Origin: an uncultured Candidatus Saccharibacteria bacterium
Lineage (GTDB): Bacteria; Patescibacteria; Saccharimonadia; Saccharimonadales; UBA1547
Assembly: GCA_946886635.1 (NCBI GenBank)
Contig: CAMPIW010000001.1
Span: forward strand, 1-28,399
Length of the DNA: 28,399 nucleotides
Reading direction: 5' to 3'
Shown here: positions 7,255 through 15,371 of the stretch, one piece after another
Position numbering within the stretch: position 1 is the stretch's first letter
Layout: the number at the start of each line of letters is the position of its first letter
The notes under the pieces: model-generated
The model's input: the letters and a program-made list of their open reading frames with translations, nothing else
Databases searched by the model: none
Told to the model about the DNA's origin: nothing
Translations under genes and position numbers: made by a program

Positions 7255-8154
7255 TTATGGAATACCGATAACACCAACTTCACGCGCAGCGTCTTCACCA
7301 GCACGGAGTACTTCTTTTTCGATTTCTTTTTCCGCCTTGGCAACAACCTCTTCAATACGGCCTGGGTGGATTCGCCCATCCTTCATGAGCATTTCAAGCG
7401 TCATGCGCGCAACCTGACGACGCAGTGGATCAAAGCTCGAAAGGATAATCATACCAGGAGTATCGTCAACTAAGATATCAACACCCGTGGCACGCTGTAG
7501 TGCCTGAATATTACGGCCTTCTTTACCGATAATTCGGCCCTTCATTTCGTCGTCGGTAAGCTTAATGGCCGTTACCGTTCGCTCGGCAGTTACTTCACTA
7601 CTCATGCGTTCCATAGCTGAAACAAGAATAATTTGCGCCTGCTCTTCGGCAGTATCTTTTGCTTCGTTTTGAAGTTTCGAAACGAGACCCGTAAGGTCTT
7701 GTTTGATGTCTCGTTCTGTCATTTCAAGTAACTTAGTGGCTGCGTCTTTTTTCTTGAGCCCAGCAATTTTTTCAAGCTTCTCTTGTTGACGCGTACGAAT
7801 ATCGCGAATCTCATTTTTCAAATCTTCAACTTCGTCTTCTTGCGAACGAAGTGATTCGGCACGCTTATCAAGCTCGTCGAGCTTTCTATCAAGGTTCTCT
7901 TCACGATCAGCCAACCGGCTTTCGGTTTTTTCCCAACCTTTGCGACGGTCGCTTTCTTCTTTTTTAGCATCGTTCGCTAGTGCCAAGGCATCATCTTTTG
8001 CCTTCAAAACAATGTCGCTCGCTTTTGTTTTCGCTTCGGCAACGACTTGGTCGGCTTTGTGCTTTCCATTAGTTTTTCGTTGTTTGTCATAGGCAACCGT
8101 TCCACCAACGCCAGCAAGCACTCCGATAATCGCGGCTATAATTCCTTCTACCAT
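7255..8154 (-). CDS. rny: RNase Y N-terminal fragment (membrane anchor, coiled coil, KH domain)
   Basis: N-terminal 299 residues of RNase Y. A transmembrane segment (about residues 3-22) is followed by a long charged coiled coil (about 25-185) and a KH RNA-binding domain containing GRIIGKEGRN and the family-typical RRQVARMTLEMLMKDGRIHPGRIEE. The frame stops at TAA (7255-7257) just after VGVIGIP, at the linker before the HD domain; with the downstream fragment the total would be about 503 codons, the normal RNase Y length. The start at 8154 (MVEGII) is chosen because GGAGGG (plus 8162-8167) lies about 7 nt upstream, one of the best Shine-Dalgarno sites in the window; an earlier in-frame ATG at 8193 lacks one. 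Without the HD domain this piece would have no nuclease activity. Confidence 0.9.
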   Translation of the reverse strand: MVEGIIAAIIGVLAGVGGTVAYDKQRKTNGKHKADQVVAEAKTKASDIVLKAKDDALALANDAKKEESDRRKGWEKTESRLADREENLDRKLDELDKRAESLRSQEDEVEDLKNEIRDIRTRQQEKLEKIAGLKKKDAATKLLEMTERDIKQDLTGLVSKLQNEAKDTAEEQAQIILVSAMERMSSEVTAERTVTAIKLTDDEMKGRIIGKEGRNIQALQRATGVDILVDDTPGMIILSSFDPLRRQVARMTLEMLMKDGRIHPGRIEEVVAKAEKEIEKEVLRAGEDAAREVGVIGIP

Positions 8155-8279
8155 GTTGTGTCCCTCCTCAAGAAAGCCTGGCCAAGTGTTCATCTTGACT
8201 AAAACTAATCACAAACCCTCTTGAATGTTCAAAAATATATTGGAAAGTCCCTGGATAAAAAATCAGGCGGACTATACCT

Positions 8280-8309
8280 ATTGTAGCGCTGAAACAAAAG
8301 GCTTGGCAA
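8280..8309 (-). promoter_or_regulatory. Predicted promoter of rny
   Basis: On the minus strand TTGCCA (8304-8309) and TACAAT (8280-8285) are spaced 18 nt. The start would give a 5' leader of about 119 nt, long for this window. A second -10 candidate, TATAGT, lies at 8271-8276. Confidence 0.5.
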
Positions 8310-8324
8310 TGCTAATATAAAAGA

Positions 8325-8711
8325 TTATTTTCGTGGCTGAGTGATATTCGCTTCACCACCGTACTCGGGCAAAACAATTTCATCATTTTCACCAGCCTCA
8401 AGCCGCGCAATTCCTTTGGCACGCCAGTCATCACCCGTACTCCCAACAATTGGCCAGCTATTTGTGTGCGCCAGTGTGTTAAAAACAGTGATTCCAATGC
8501 GAAGCCCCGTAAAGCTCCCAGGTCCCTGATATACAACGAGGCTCGTAACGTCCTTCCATGATTTCTCTTGAAAAGAAATTTCTTGTTCCAAAAAACCAAG
8601 CAGTCCCTTGGCGAGCTCTCGGCCTGCTTCCCACATTGTGTCATAGCGCCAATCGCCCTCTATCATGCTCAATCGGCAGGTTGGCGTTGAGGTGTCTAAA
8701 AGCAAAATCAT
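8325..8711 (-). CDS. tsaB: TsaB-like tRNA threonylcarbamoyladenosine biosynthesis protein, short form
   Basis: Partner protein of TsaD in making N6-threonylcarbamoyladenosine at A37 of ANN-decoding tRNAs. The N-terminal MILLLDTSTPTCRLSM and the diagnostic YQGPGSFTGLRIGI motif (about residues 60-75) belong to the TsaB/YeaZ actin-like fold. At 128 aa it is a little over half the usual ~230 aa and essentially only the first lobe is present; the last 25 residues are charged and not recognisably part of the second lobe. The gene overlaps the end of tsaE by 4 nt (ATGA), supporting the assignment. TsaC and TsaD are not in the window. Confidence 0.82.
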   Translation of the reverse strand: MILLLDTSTPTCRLSMIEGDWRYDTMWEAGRELAKGLLGFLEQEISFQEKSWKDVTSLVVYQGPGSFTGLRIGITVFNTLAHTNSWPIVGSTGDDWRAKGIARLEAGENDEIVLPEYGGEANITQPRK

Positions 8712-9142
8712 ACTAAAGCTCCTACTGCATCTGATATCTCGACCACACGCGATGTTTCGGTCGGGGCAGTAATGTTGATAGTGTAGTGGTCGTCTGGCAA
8801 AACCCCCTCAACAATATCAGCCCATTCAACAACAGTGACAGTTTTTGGGTCGTGTACCATTTCGGCTACTTCATTTGCCATAATTCCAGCATCGGTTAAT
8901 CGATAAAAATCATAATGCACAAGTTGAAGGTCGTCGCGGCCCAAGTACAGTCGGCTAATTGTAAAGCTCGGGCTTTGTACTTCATCATCAACCGCAAGAC
9001 CTTTCGCTAGGCCCTTAACAAAGGTTGTTTTTCCAGCACCAACATCGCCAACCAATTGAAATACCTCACCGCCTTTAAGCCGTTTTCCAAGCTTTTCACC
9101 AAGTTCTTTCATTGCGAGTTCGCTCGCTACCTCTATAATCAT
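8708..9142 (-). CDS. tsaE: tRNA threonylcarbamoyladenosine biosynthesis ATPase TsaE
   Basis: ATPase of the t6A machinery that resets the TsaB-TsaD complex. Walker A GDVGAGKT is at residues 32-39, followed by SPSFTISRLYLG, the HYDFYRL strand and the VVEWADIVEGVLPDD motif typical of the family. Starting at 9142 (MIIEVASELA) gives 144 aa, the normal length; an in-frame extension to 9268 would overlap pilB and has no family similarity. A TATACT box on the minus strand (plus 9150-9155) ends 7 nt before this ATG and there is no Shine-Dalgarno, so the transcript is predicted leaderless. tsaB follows with a 4-nt overlap. Confidence 0.92.
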   Translation of the reverse strand: MIIEVASELAMKELGEKLGKRLKGGEVFQLVGDVGAGKTTFVKGLAKGLAVDDEVQSPSFTISRLYLGRDDLQLVHYDFYRLTDAGIMANEVAEMVHDPKTVTVVEWADIVEGVLPDDHYTINITAPTETSRVVEISDAVGALV

Positions 9143-9202
9143 CTTTAGTAGTATATCATCTAGCACTTTCGAGGTCATTCCTTTACAATAGACATAACCA
9201 TT
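9143..9202. promoter_or_regulatory. Divergent promoter region, tsaE and pilB
   Basis: Minus-strand TATACT at 9150-9155 serves tsaE (7 nt to its ATG). Plus-strand TACAAT at 9184-9189 lies 13 nt before the pilB ATG, giving a leader of about 7 nt. No -35 consensus or Shine-Dalgarno is evident for pilB. Confidence 0.6.
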
Positions 9203-10990
9203 ATGCGCATTTCCGATACAATCCTGGAAACGGTGCTTGGGCGGGCAAAACTTGTAACTCCTGAGCAACTAGCCACCTTAAAAGAAGAGGCGGTCCGTTC
9301 GAAGCGTCCGTTGCAAGATATCGTTTTTGACCAACGGATTGCCGACGAAAAAACAATCGTTAAGGCTTTTTCTGAGTATGCCGATATCCCGTTCGTTGAA
9401 ATTGACGCTCGTACTGTAGAGAAAAAAATACTTGGACTTATCCCCGAACGCGTTGCTCGCCAGTACATGGCTGTGCTCTTCAAAGTCGACGAGGGCGGCG
9501 TTCATCACCTTGCTATGGAAGACCCCGATGACGTTCAGGCGGTCAACTTTATCCAAAAAGAAATCGGCACAAACTCTCGTATTTATATTGCCACTAAAGA
9601 TAATATCCTTTCAGTACTCGACCTTTACCGTGGTGACGTAAACAAAGAACTTAACGAAGTTATCGACGTACAACGAACGGCCGAAGAAGCAGCAGCAAAT
9701 GTAAGTAGCACCGATCAAGATATTTCCGAAGATTCACCCATTGCGCAAACAGTAAACCTATTGCTTGAATACGCCATTCGCTCCCACGCTAGTGATATCC
9801 ACATTGAACCTCGCGAAGACTACGTGCAGGTGCGCTATCGCGTTGACGGCATGCTTAAAGAAGTTAATCGCCTACCAAAAAATGTTATGGGTGCACTTAT
9901 TAGTCGTATAAAGATTTTGTCTAACTTAAAAATTGACGAACGTCGCGTTCCACAAGATGGTCGCTTTAAAACCGTCGTTAACGATCGCCAATACGCACTC
10001 CGTGTGAGCACCCTGCCAATTGTTGATGGTGAAAAGGTTGTTATGCGTATTCTTGACGAGTCTAATCAGGCCGTCAGTCTTGATAGCCTTGGCTTCTGGG
10101 GAAATGCTTACACTACTATTATGCGCGAAATTGATGAGCCAAACGGTATCGTACTTATTACCGGGCCAACGGGTAGTGGTAAGTCAACCAGCCTATTTAG
10201 TATTCTCAGTACTTTAAACAAACCCGACGTAAACATTTCGACTGTTGAAGATCCGGTCGAATACAAGATCCCAGGGGTAAACCAAACACAAACCAATGTT
10301 AAAGCCGGCATGACTTTCGCTAATGGCTTAAGGGCACTTCTTCGTCAAGACCCTAACATCATCATGGTTGGTGAGGTTCGTGACGGTGAAACTGCCGGCC
10401 TGGCAATTCAGGCGGCTCTTACTGGCCACATGGTGTTTAGTACGCTTCACACCAATAATGCCGCCACTACCCTTCCACGTTTGCTTGATATGGGTATCGA
10501 GCCCTTTCTCATTTCGAGCACCATTCGCGCCGTTGTTGGTCAACGACTTATTCGTCGTCTTCATGAAGAATCTCGCGAAAACTATACTCCAACCGAAGAA
10601 GAAAAAGCTGAAATTTATCACTTATTTAATCTACCTACCGGTGATGGATTTAAAGTTATCCACGAGCTTGAAAAACAAGCAGCTGCAGCAGGACTTGGTG
10701 GTGATGCGCCGCTGAGCACCGACGAACACGGTATTAAGACACTCTGGCGCGCCAACAAAGACTTTAACACCGAAGATGTCCGGGAAGGCTACCGTGGCCG
10801 AATTGGTATTTACGAAGTGCTTTATAACTCAGCGGCTATACAAAAGCTCATTATGACTCGCTCAACCAGCGATGACATTCAATCCCAGTCTATCCGTGAA
10901 GGTATGGTAACTATGCAGATTGATGGCCTCATCAAAGCGCTGCGCGGTCACACAACTATCGAAGAAGTTCTTCGAGTGAGTAGGGAATAA
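9203..10990 (+). CDS. pilB: Type IV pilus extension ATPase PilB (GspE family)
   Basis: Hexameric cytoplasmic motor that drives pilus polymerisation. The 595 aa include an N-terminal MshEN/GspE_N-like domain (about 1-150) and the secretion ATPase core: SHASDIHIEP near 194-203, Walker A GPTGSGKS at 321-328, an Asp box STVEDPVEY near 346-354, Walker B NIIMVGEVRD at 385-394 and the His box TGHMVFSTLHTN at 407-418. The segment before YRGRIGIYEV, where PilB/GspE proteins usually carry a CxxC...CxxC zinc motif, has no cysteine, and I find no cysteine in the whole protein. pilC starts 6 nt after its stop, so the two form an operon. Confidence 0.96.
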   Translation: MRISDTILETVLGRAKLVTPEQLATLKEEAVRSKRPLQDIVFDQRIADEKTIVKAFSEYADIPFVEIDARTVEKKILGLIPERVARQYMAVLFKVDEGGVHHLAMEDPDDVQAVNFIQKEIGTNSRIYIATKDNILSVLDLYRGDVNKELNEVIDVQRTAEEAAANVSSTDQDISEDSPIAQTVNLLLEYAIRSHASDIHIEPREDYVQVRYRVDGMLKEVNRLPKNVMGALISRIKILSNLKIDERRVPQDGRFKTVVNDRQYALRVSTLPIVDGEKVVMRILDESNQAVSLDSLGFWGNAYTTIMREIDEPNGIVLITGPTGSGKSTSLFSILSTLNKPDVNISTVEDPVEYKIPGVNQTQTNVKAGMTFANGLRALLRQDPNIIMVGEVRDGETAGLAIQAALTGHMVFSTLHTNNAATTLPRLLDMGIEPFLISSTIRAVVGQRLIRRLHEESRENYTPTEEEKAEIYHLFNLPTGDGFKVIHELEKQAAAAGLGGDAPLSTDEHGIKTLWRANKDFNTEDVREGYRGRIGIYEVLYNSAAIQKLIMTRSTSDDIQSQSIREGMVTMQIDGLIKALRGHTTIEEVLRVSRE

Positions 10991-10996
10991 AATTGC

Positions 10997-12226
10997 ATGC
11001 CACGATTTTCTTACGTTGCCTCTGACGCTCAGCAAAATGTTGTTAAAGGTAAATCCGATTTAAACGACCGCGCTAGTGTTATTACCGCCCTTACAAAACA
11101 GGGCTTACAACCTATTAGTATTAAAAGGCTAAAAGACAAAGCACCATCAATCGATTTCAATAATTTGTTCGAATCGACCAAAGTAAAACAAGATCAGCTA
11201 GTTGCCTTTACTCGTCAACTAAGCGCCATGGTAAGCGCTGGTGTCCCCTTGCTTCGTTCACTTACCTCTATTCAAAAACACGCCGAAGATAAAGCGCTAA
11301 AGAAAATTCTTGGCGATATCGTTAAAGATGTCGAAGGCGGTATGACAATGGGAGATGCGCTCGCAAAACACCCCGATACATTTAACGACATCTACGTAAA
11401 CATGGTACGCGCTGGTGAATCGGCTGGTATTCTTGACGATATCCTTAAGCGTCTCGCTGGGCAGCTTGAAAAAAGTGCTGCTATTCGTAAAAAAATCAAA
11501 AGTGCCATGGCTTATCCAATGGTGCTTCTTGGAATCACCTTCCTTGCCTTCTTCGGGCTCATGCTTTTCGTTGTACCGCAAATTGGCAAAATTATCCAAG
11601 ACCTTGGTGGTCCCGATGCAGAACTACCTTTTATTACACAGATGATGCTCGGTATTAGTGGTTTTATCGTTAGCTTTTGGTATATATTGCTGCCGGTCAT
11701 TGTTGGAATAGTCACGGGTCTTGTTATGTACATTCGAAAATCTCCTAAGGGTCGCCGTGCGTTCGACACGCTCATTCTAAAAATTCCAGCTATCAATGTT
11801 ATTATCCGTAAAATTTCAGTCGCGCGTTTTGCTCGTACTTTCTCGGCACTTATGGGTGCCGGTGTAGCAGTTCTTGAAGCACTCGATGTAACGTCACGTG
11901 CAGTTGGTAATGTTATTTACGAAGACACACTTAAACAAGCAGGTGTAGCGGTAAAAAATGGTAAATCGCTTTCTTCTGTACTCGAAAAAAGCGAATTATT
12001 TCCATCGATTGTCGCTCAAATGCTTGCCGTAGGTGAAGAAACCGGTCAAACTGACACCGTTCTGCTAAAGGTCGCCGATTTTTATGAAGAAGAAGTTGAC
12101 CTTTCGATTGAGAGTATCAGCTCTATTATTGAACCGGCCATGATTGTCGTAATGGGCGGCATGGTTGGACTTATCGCGGCCAGTGTCATGCTTCCAATTT
12201 CACAACTTTCATCAAATATTAAATAG
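10997..12226 (+). CDS. pilC: Type IV pilus inner-membrane platform protein PilC (GspF family)
   Basis: Polytopic platform protein that couples the PilB motor to pilin insertion. The 409 aa comprise an N-terminal cytosolic segment opening with PRFSYVASDAQ, then two T2SSF repeats (from about residues 70 and 270), each beginning with an FxRxLSxMVSAGVPL-like motif: FTRQLSAMVSAGVPLLRSL in the first, FARTFSALMGAGVAVLEAL in the second. Hydrophobic stretches near residues 172-195 and 220-245 and at the C-terminus complete the usual three-helix topology. It is co-transcribed with pilB; pilM follows after 59 nt with its own promoter. Confidence 0.95.
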   Translation: MPRFSYVASDAQQNVVKGKSDLNDRASVITALTKQGLQPISIKRLKDKAPSIDFNNLFESTKVKQDQLVAFTRQLSAMVSAGVPLLRSLTSIQKHAEDKALKKILGDIVKDVEGGMTMGDALAKHPDTFNDIYVNMVRAGESAGILDDILKRLAGQLEKSAAIRKKIKSAMAYPMVLLGITFLAFFGLMLFVVPQIGKIIQDLGGPDAELPFITQMMLGISGFIVSFWYILLPVIVGIVTGLVMYIRKSPKGRRAFDTLILKIPAINVIIRKISVARFARTFSALMGAGVAVLEALDVTSRAVGNVIYEDTLKQAGVAVKNGKSLSSVLEKSELFPSIVAQMLAVGEETGQTDTVLLKVADFYEEEVDLSIESISSIIEPAMIVVMGGMVGLIAASVMLPISQLSSNIK

Positions 12227-12253
12227 CCGCTAACGTTTGAATAACGCTCATGC

Positions 12254-12259
12254 TATAAT
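12254..12259 (+). promoter_or_regulatory. -10 box upstream of pilM
   Basis: TATAAT in the pilC-pilM gap, 26 nt before the pilM ATG, so pilM-O could be transcribed separately from pilBC with a leader of about 19 nt. No convincing -35 element at 17 nt spacing. Confidence 0.5.
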
Positions 12260-12285
12260 ACAGAGGTATTTACATACGTGGGCCT

Positions 12286-13344
12286 ATGTCAAAATTCTTA
12301 TATAAAGACAAACCAATTATTGGACTTGATATCAGTAGTACTGGTATCAAGCTTATGTCTATTGATTCAAAAAAATGGCTCGTTAACGGATACGGTTCTG
12401 CCGACCTTGATCCCTTAAAAATGAAAGAAGCGCTTGAAAACAACGAAAGCACATTTCTTACCGATAACATCAAAGCTCTTATGACGGGAAAGGTTATTGG
12501 AACAATCGAAAATGATCGTGTCGCCATCACTGTTCCTACTGCCCGAAGCTACACTCGCACATTTACACTTCCCGCATCAGCCGAGGGGTCGCTCGACGAA
12601 GCTGTAGTCCTTGAAGCCGAACAATACATTCCAATTCCAGTTTCGACACTGTATATCGATTACCAAATTATCGAACGAAGCCGTAAAACAATTGTTGTAC
12701 TCATGAGTGCTGTTTCTAAAGTTATCGTTGATAACATCGTTCGTAGCGTCGAAGCCGCTGGCCTTACCCCTATCCTTATTGAACCCGGCATTAACTCGGT
12801 TGGTCGCGTCCTCACTGCTACTGAAGATGGCTCACTTCCTACTGTTATTGTCGATATTGGACCTGCGAATACCGATATTGCAATCTTAGACCGTGGCTCG
12901 ATTCGCGTAACGGGTGGCGTTCCCGTTGGTGGCAATACCTTCACACTTGACGTTGCTAAAAAATTAAATATTTCGCTTGAAAATGCCCACCAGCTTAAGG
13001 TCCTTAATGGCCTTAGCGCTGGGCCACGACAGCAAAAACTACGCGAAGCGCTCGACCCAAGCCTCGAACGTATCCTTGTTGAAACCAAGAAAGTCATGCG
13101 TTATTACAACGAACGTATAAATAGTGATCGTAAAATTGAACAGCTACTCGTTGTTGGTGGCGGAAGCAACGTACCTGGCATTGGTGAATACTTTACTGAA
13201 AATCTCATCATTGCCGCTCGTGTCGCTAGCCCTTGGCAAAAACTCGATTTTGGAAATATTCAAGAACCTCCAAAACAATTCCGAGCACGGTACATTACCG
13301 TAGCCGGCGCAGCCAGTGTTAACCCGGGGAGTATCTGGAAATGA
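12286..13344 (+). CDS. pilM: Type IV pilus assembly protein PilM (actin-like ATPase)
   Basis: Cytoplasmic actin-like protein that binds the N-terminal tail of PilN and links the assembly platform to the alignment complex. The 352 aa start with YKDKPIIGLDISSTGIKLM, the phosphate-1 motif with Asp15, then VFVDIGP-like TVIVDIGPANTDIAIL near residue 186 (phosphate-2) and LLVVGGGSNVPGIGEYF near 287 (adenosine motif). The length matches the family. It heads pilM-pilN-pilO; its stop overlaps the pilN start by 4 nt (ATGA). Confidence 0.94.
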   Translation: MSKFLYKDKPIIGLDISSTGIKLMSIDSKKWLVNGYGSADLDPLKMKEALENNESTFLTDNIKALMTGKVIGTIENDRVAITVPTARSYTRTFTLPASAEGSLDEAVVLEAEQYIPIPVSTLYIDYQIIERSRKTIVVLMSAVSKVIVDNIVRSVEAAGLTPILIEPGINSVGRVLTATEDGSLPTVIVDIGPANTDIAILDRGSIRVTGGVPVGGNTFTLDVAKKLNISLENAHQLKVLNGLSAGPRQQKLREALDPSLERILVETKKVMRYYNERINSDRKIEQLLVVGGGSNVPGIGEYFTENLIIAARVASPWQKLDFGNIQEPPKQFRARYITVAGAASVNPGSIWK

Positions 13345-13895
13345 TAAACCTCCTATCAACCGAACGAAAAGATGAAATTAAAGCTGCACGCGTAAATGTT
13401 ATTTTACTGCGCTACATGGCTATCCTTAGCCTTGCTTTTGTATTTATTGGTGCCGCACTCTACGTATCGCATTCCGTTCTTAAAGCCACGCACGCAAGTG
13501 CAGAAGAACTTATCACAACAAATGATGTTAAGGCCGATGTTTACAGCGAAACAAAACAACAAGTAACCGCGCTCAGTGCAAAACTAAACGACACAAGAAT
13601 TATTCTCGATCAAGAAATTCATTATTCACAAGTACTTGTTGAAATTGGTCAGCTTATGCCTGCCGGTACTGTACTTGGTGATTTAACACTTAATGCAGCG
13701 AGCTTTGGTGGCGAAGCAGTCGAAATCAAAGCTTTTGCAAAATCGACAAACGAGGCAGGAATGCTACAAAGTAATTTCCAGGGGTCAAGGCTTTTTTCTC
13801 AGGTGACACTTAAAGGTACTGAAACAAACCAGGAGAACAGTGAATATCCCGTAACCGTCTCGATGTCGGTAGTGCTCAATAGGGCGGGTATATAA
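13341..13895 (+). CDS. pilN: Type IV pilus alignment protein PilN
   Basis: Bitopic membrane protein of the pilus alignment complex. The 184 aa show the short cytoplasmic INLLSTERKDEI motif, which in characterised homologues binds PilM, one transmembrane helix at about residues 25-47, then a coiled-coil and ferredoxin-like extracytoplasmic domain. It is coupled to pilM by a 4-nt overlap and followed by pilO after one base. Sequence similarity in this family is weak; the call rests on position and architecture. Confidence 0.88.
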   Translation: MINLLSTERKDEIKAARVNVILLRYMAILSLAFVFIGAALYVSHSVLKATHASAEELITTNDVKADVYSETKQQVTALSAKLNDTRIILDQEIHYSQVLVEIGQLMPAGTVLGDLTLNAASFGGEAVEIKAFAKSTNEAGMLQSNFQGSRLFSQVTLKGTETNQENSEYPVTVSMSVVLNRAGI

Positions 13896-13896
13896 T

Positions 13897-14445
13897 ATGA
13901 AACCACAAAAAAAAGAATTTAAACCACAAAACCTTCGCTCAATTTTAGCGACATTGCTTATTGTTTTACTCCTCGGCGGTGGCGCAGCATTTTACTGGGG
14001 ACTCGGCATCGTTCGAGAGTACGCTGCAACGGTCAACCAACGCCTCGCAGATGCCGAAGCAAGCGGCGCTCAAATTCAAGAGCTACAAACGCTGAAGAAC
14101 CAGCTTGCACAAAGTAATTCACTTGTTAAAAAAGCGAACCAACTCTTTGCTACCCCAGCATCATATCAGTCACAGGTGTTGGCAGACTTAAAAAACTACG
14201 CCGATTCAGCTGGGCTATCTATAACTGACACTTCTTTCTCGCCAGCCAATGAGTCTGCATCACACTCAATTACAATTACTCTCGAAGAGCCCGTCTCATA
14301 CACTAAGCTTATTACTTTTCTAAATAACGTAGAGAGTAGCATCCCTAAGCTCCAGGTTAGTTCAATTACTCTTGGTCAAGCGACAGGTGGTAACGCAGAC
14401 AGTGTAGACGTAGAAGATATTAAAATTAACATTTCGGTAAGGTAA
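13897..14445 (+). CDS. pilO: Type IV pilus alignment protein PilO
   Basis: Partner of PilN in the inner-membrane alignment complex. The 182 aa have a short cytoplasmic N-terminus, one transmembrane helix (about 15-37), a coiled coil (about 40-80) and a small globular domain with LADLKNYADSAGLSITDTSF and the ITITLEEPVSYTKLITFLNNVE segment typical of PilO's ferredoxin-like fold. It lies one base after pilN and two bases before the next gene. Confidence 0.88.
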   Translation: MKPQKKEFKPQNLRSILATLLIVLLLGGGAAFYWGLGIVREYAATVNQRLADAEASGAQIQELQTLKNQLAQSNSLVKKANQLFATPASYQSQVLADLKNYADSAGLSITDTSFSPANESASHSITITLEEPVSYTKLITFLNNVESSIPKLQVSSITLGQATGGNADSVDVEDIKINISVR

Positions 14446-14447
14446 GT

Positions 14448-14750
14448 ATGGCGACCCCAAAAACAAGAATCAAAAAACCGCAAAGCTCACTAGTGAAGCC
14501 GATTGGTGTCTTTTTTCGCCGCTTCCACCTCCTACTATTCTTCGTTTTGATTGTGGGCTGTTTATCGGCGGTGATTATCCTTATTAATAAAACTCTTACC
14601 GAAAGCTCCGACGATACATACACTTCGTCAATCAACGCAGGAAACATTGACGAGGCGACACTCGATAGAATTCAATCGCTTCATACAAGCGATAAGCCGA
14701 ACCCAGCGCCCAACCTTCCCCAGGGGAGAATTAACCCCTTTGCAGAGTAA
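14448..14750 (+). CDS. Small single-pass membrane protein of the pilus operon
   Basis: A 100-aa protein with a basic cytoplasmic segment (about 1-28), one transmembrane helix (about 29-49) and a short outside tail ending GRINPFAE. It starts 2 nt after the pilO stop, so it is the last gene of the pilMNO unit and occupies the place where pilP sits in diderm bacteria. A 'GR-x-NPF' end is common in pilus-associated proteins, but there is no lipobox and no PilP-type beta domain. I do not recognise a family; a role in the alignment complex is inferred from position only. Confidence 0.75.
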   Translation: MATPKTRIKKPQSSLVKPIGVFFRRFHLLLFFVLIVGCLSAVIILINKTLTESSDDTYTSSINAGNIDEATLDRIQSLHTSDKPNPAPNLPQGRINPFAE

Positions 14751-14777
14751 AAAGTAGCGACAGCGCGCTAAAAAGCT

Positions 14778-14783
14778 TATACT
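14778..14783 (+). promoter_or_regulatory. -10 box of the PRC-barrel gene
   Basis: TATACT ends 6 nt before the ATG at 14790, with no Shine-Dalgarno between; a leaderless transcript is predicted. Confidence 0.6.
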
Positions 14784-14789
14784 ATAACT

Positions 14790-15371
14790 ATGCTAATCTT
14801 AGGATCTCGACTTACCAATACACCAGTCATGAGCCTTCAAACAGGGACGCGTCTTGCACACACTCAAAGGCCAATTATCGACCCCTCTACGCTTCGTATT
14901 CTTGCCTACGAAGTTGACGGGCCTCTTCTTACCCAAAAGCCCTCATTTGTACGAACTAATGACATCCGCGAATATGGCAGATTGGGAATGATAATTAACA
15001 GCAACGATGAACTCATTGGTCTCGAAGACGTTATCAAAATTAAAAAGATATACGACCTTCAGTTCCCTCTTAACGGCATTCCAGTGATTGATGAGCACAG
15101 AAGAAAGCTTGGTAAAGTTGAAGACTACACACTTGATACCGGTGACTTCGTTATTCAACAAATTAATGTTCGTCGTGGCTTTTTGCAAGGTATTACCGAC
15201 ACCGGCCTACTCATCAATCGTTCCCAAATTCTAGAAATTAATAATAATTCTATTATCGTAAAGGCGCCTTCAGTAAAAAGCGCCGAACCAGTCATGCAGG
15301 CAATGCGCGGTGAATTTGTAAATCCATTTCGCACGCCAAAGCCACAAGCGGGACCAGAGACTAGCCGTTAG
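14790..15371 (+). CDS. PRC-barrel domain protein
   Basis: A 193-aa soluble protein with two beta-rich repeats resembling PRC-barrel domains: the first from LTNTPVMSLQTGTRLAHTQRPIID (residues about 7-75), the second from LNGIPVIDEHRRKLGKVEDYTLD (about 90-165). PRC-barrels occur in RimM, photosynthetic reaction centre subunit H and many small proteins of unknown function; no enzymatic residues are visible. The end VNPFRTPKPQAGPETSR is probably disordered. It has its own promoter directly before the ATG. Its 3' end overlaps the convergent recX by 11 bp. Function unknown. Confidence 0.78.
   Translation: MLILGSRLTNTPVMSLQTGTRLAHTQRPIIDPSTLRILAYEVDGPLLTQKPSFVRTNDIREYGRLGMIINSNDELIGLEDVIKIKKIYDLQFPLNGIPVIDEHRRKLGKVEDYTLDTGDFVIQQINVRRGFLQGITDTGLLINRSQILEINNNSIIVKAPSVKSAEPVMQAMRGEFVNPFRTPKPQAGPETSR

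Noticed and set aside
7255..7257. TAA recoded as a sense codon genome-wide
   Set aside because: Many genes in the window end cleanly at TAA, and TGA and TAG also act as stops, so neither a TAA reassignment nor the TGA-to-Gly code of Gracilibacteria fits.
8312..8644. 110-codon minus-strand frame overlapping tsaB
   Set aside because: It is an out-of-frame shadow of tsaB, which has the diagnostic GPGSFTGLR motif.
9143..9268. N-terminal extension of TsaE
   Set aside because: It would overlap the pilB start by 66 nt and run through both promoters; the start at 9142 gives the usual TsaE length.
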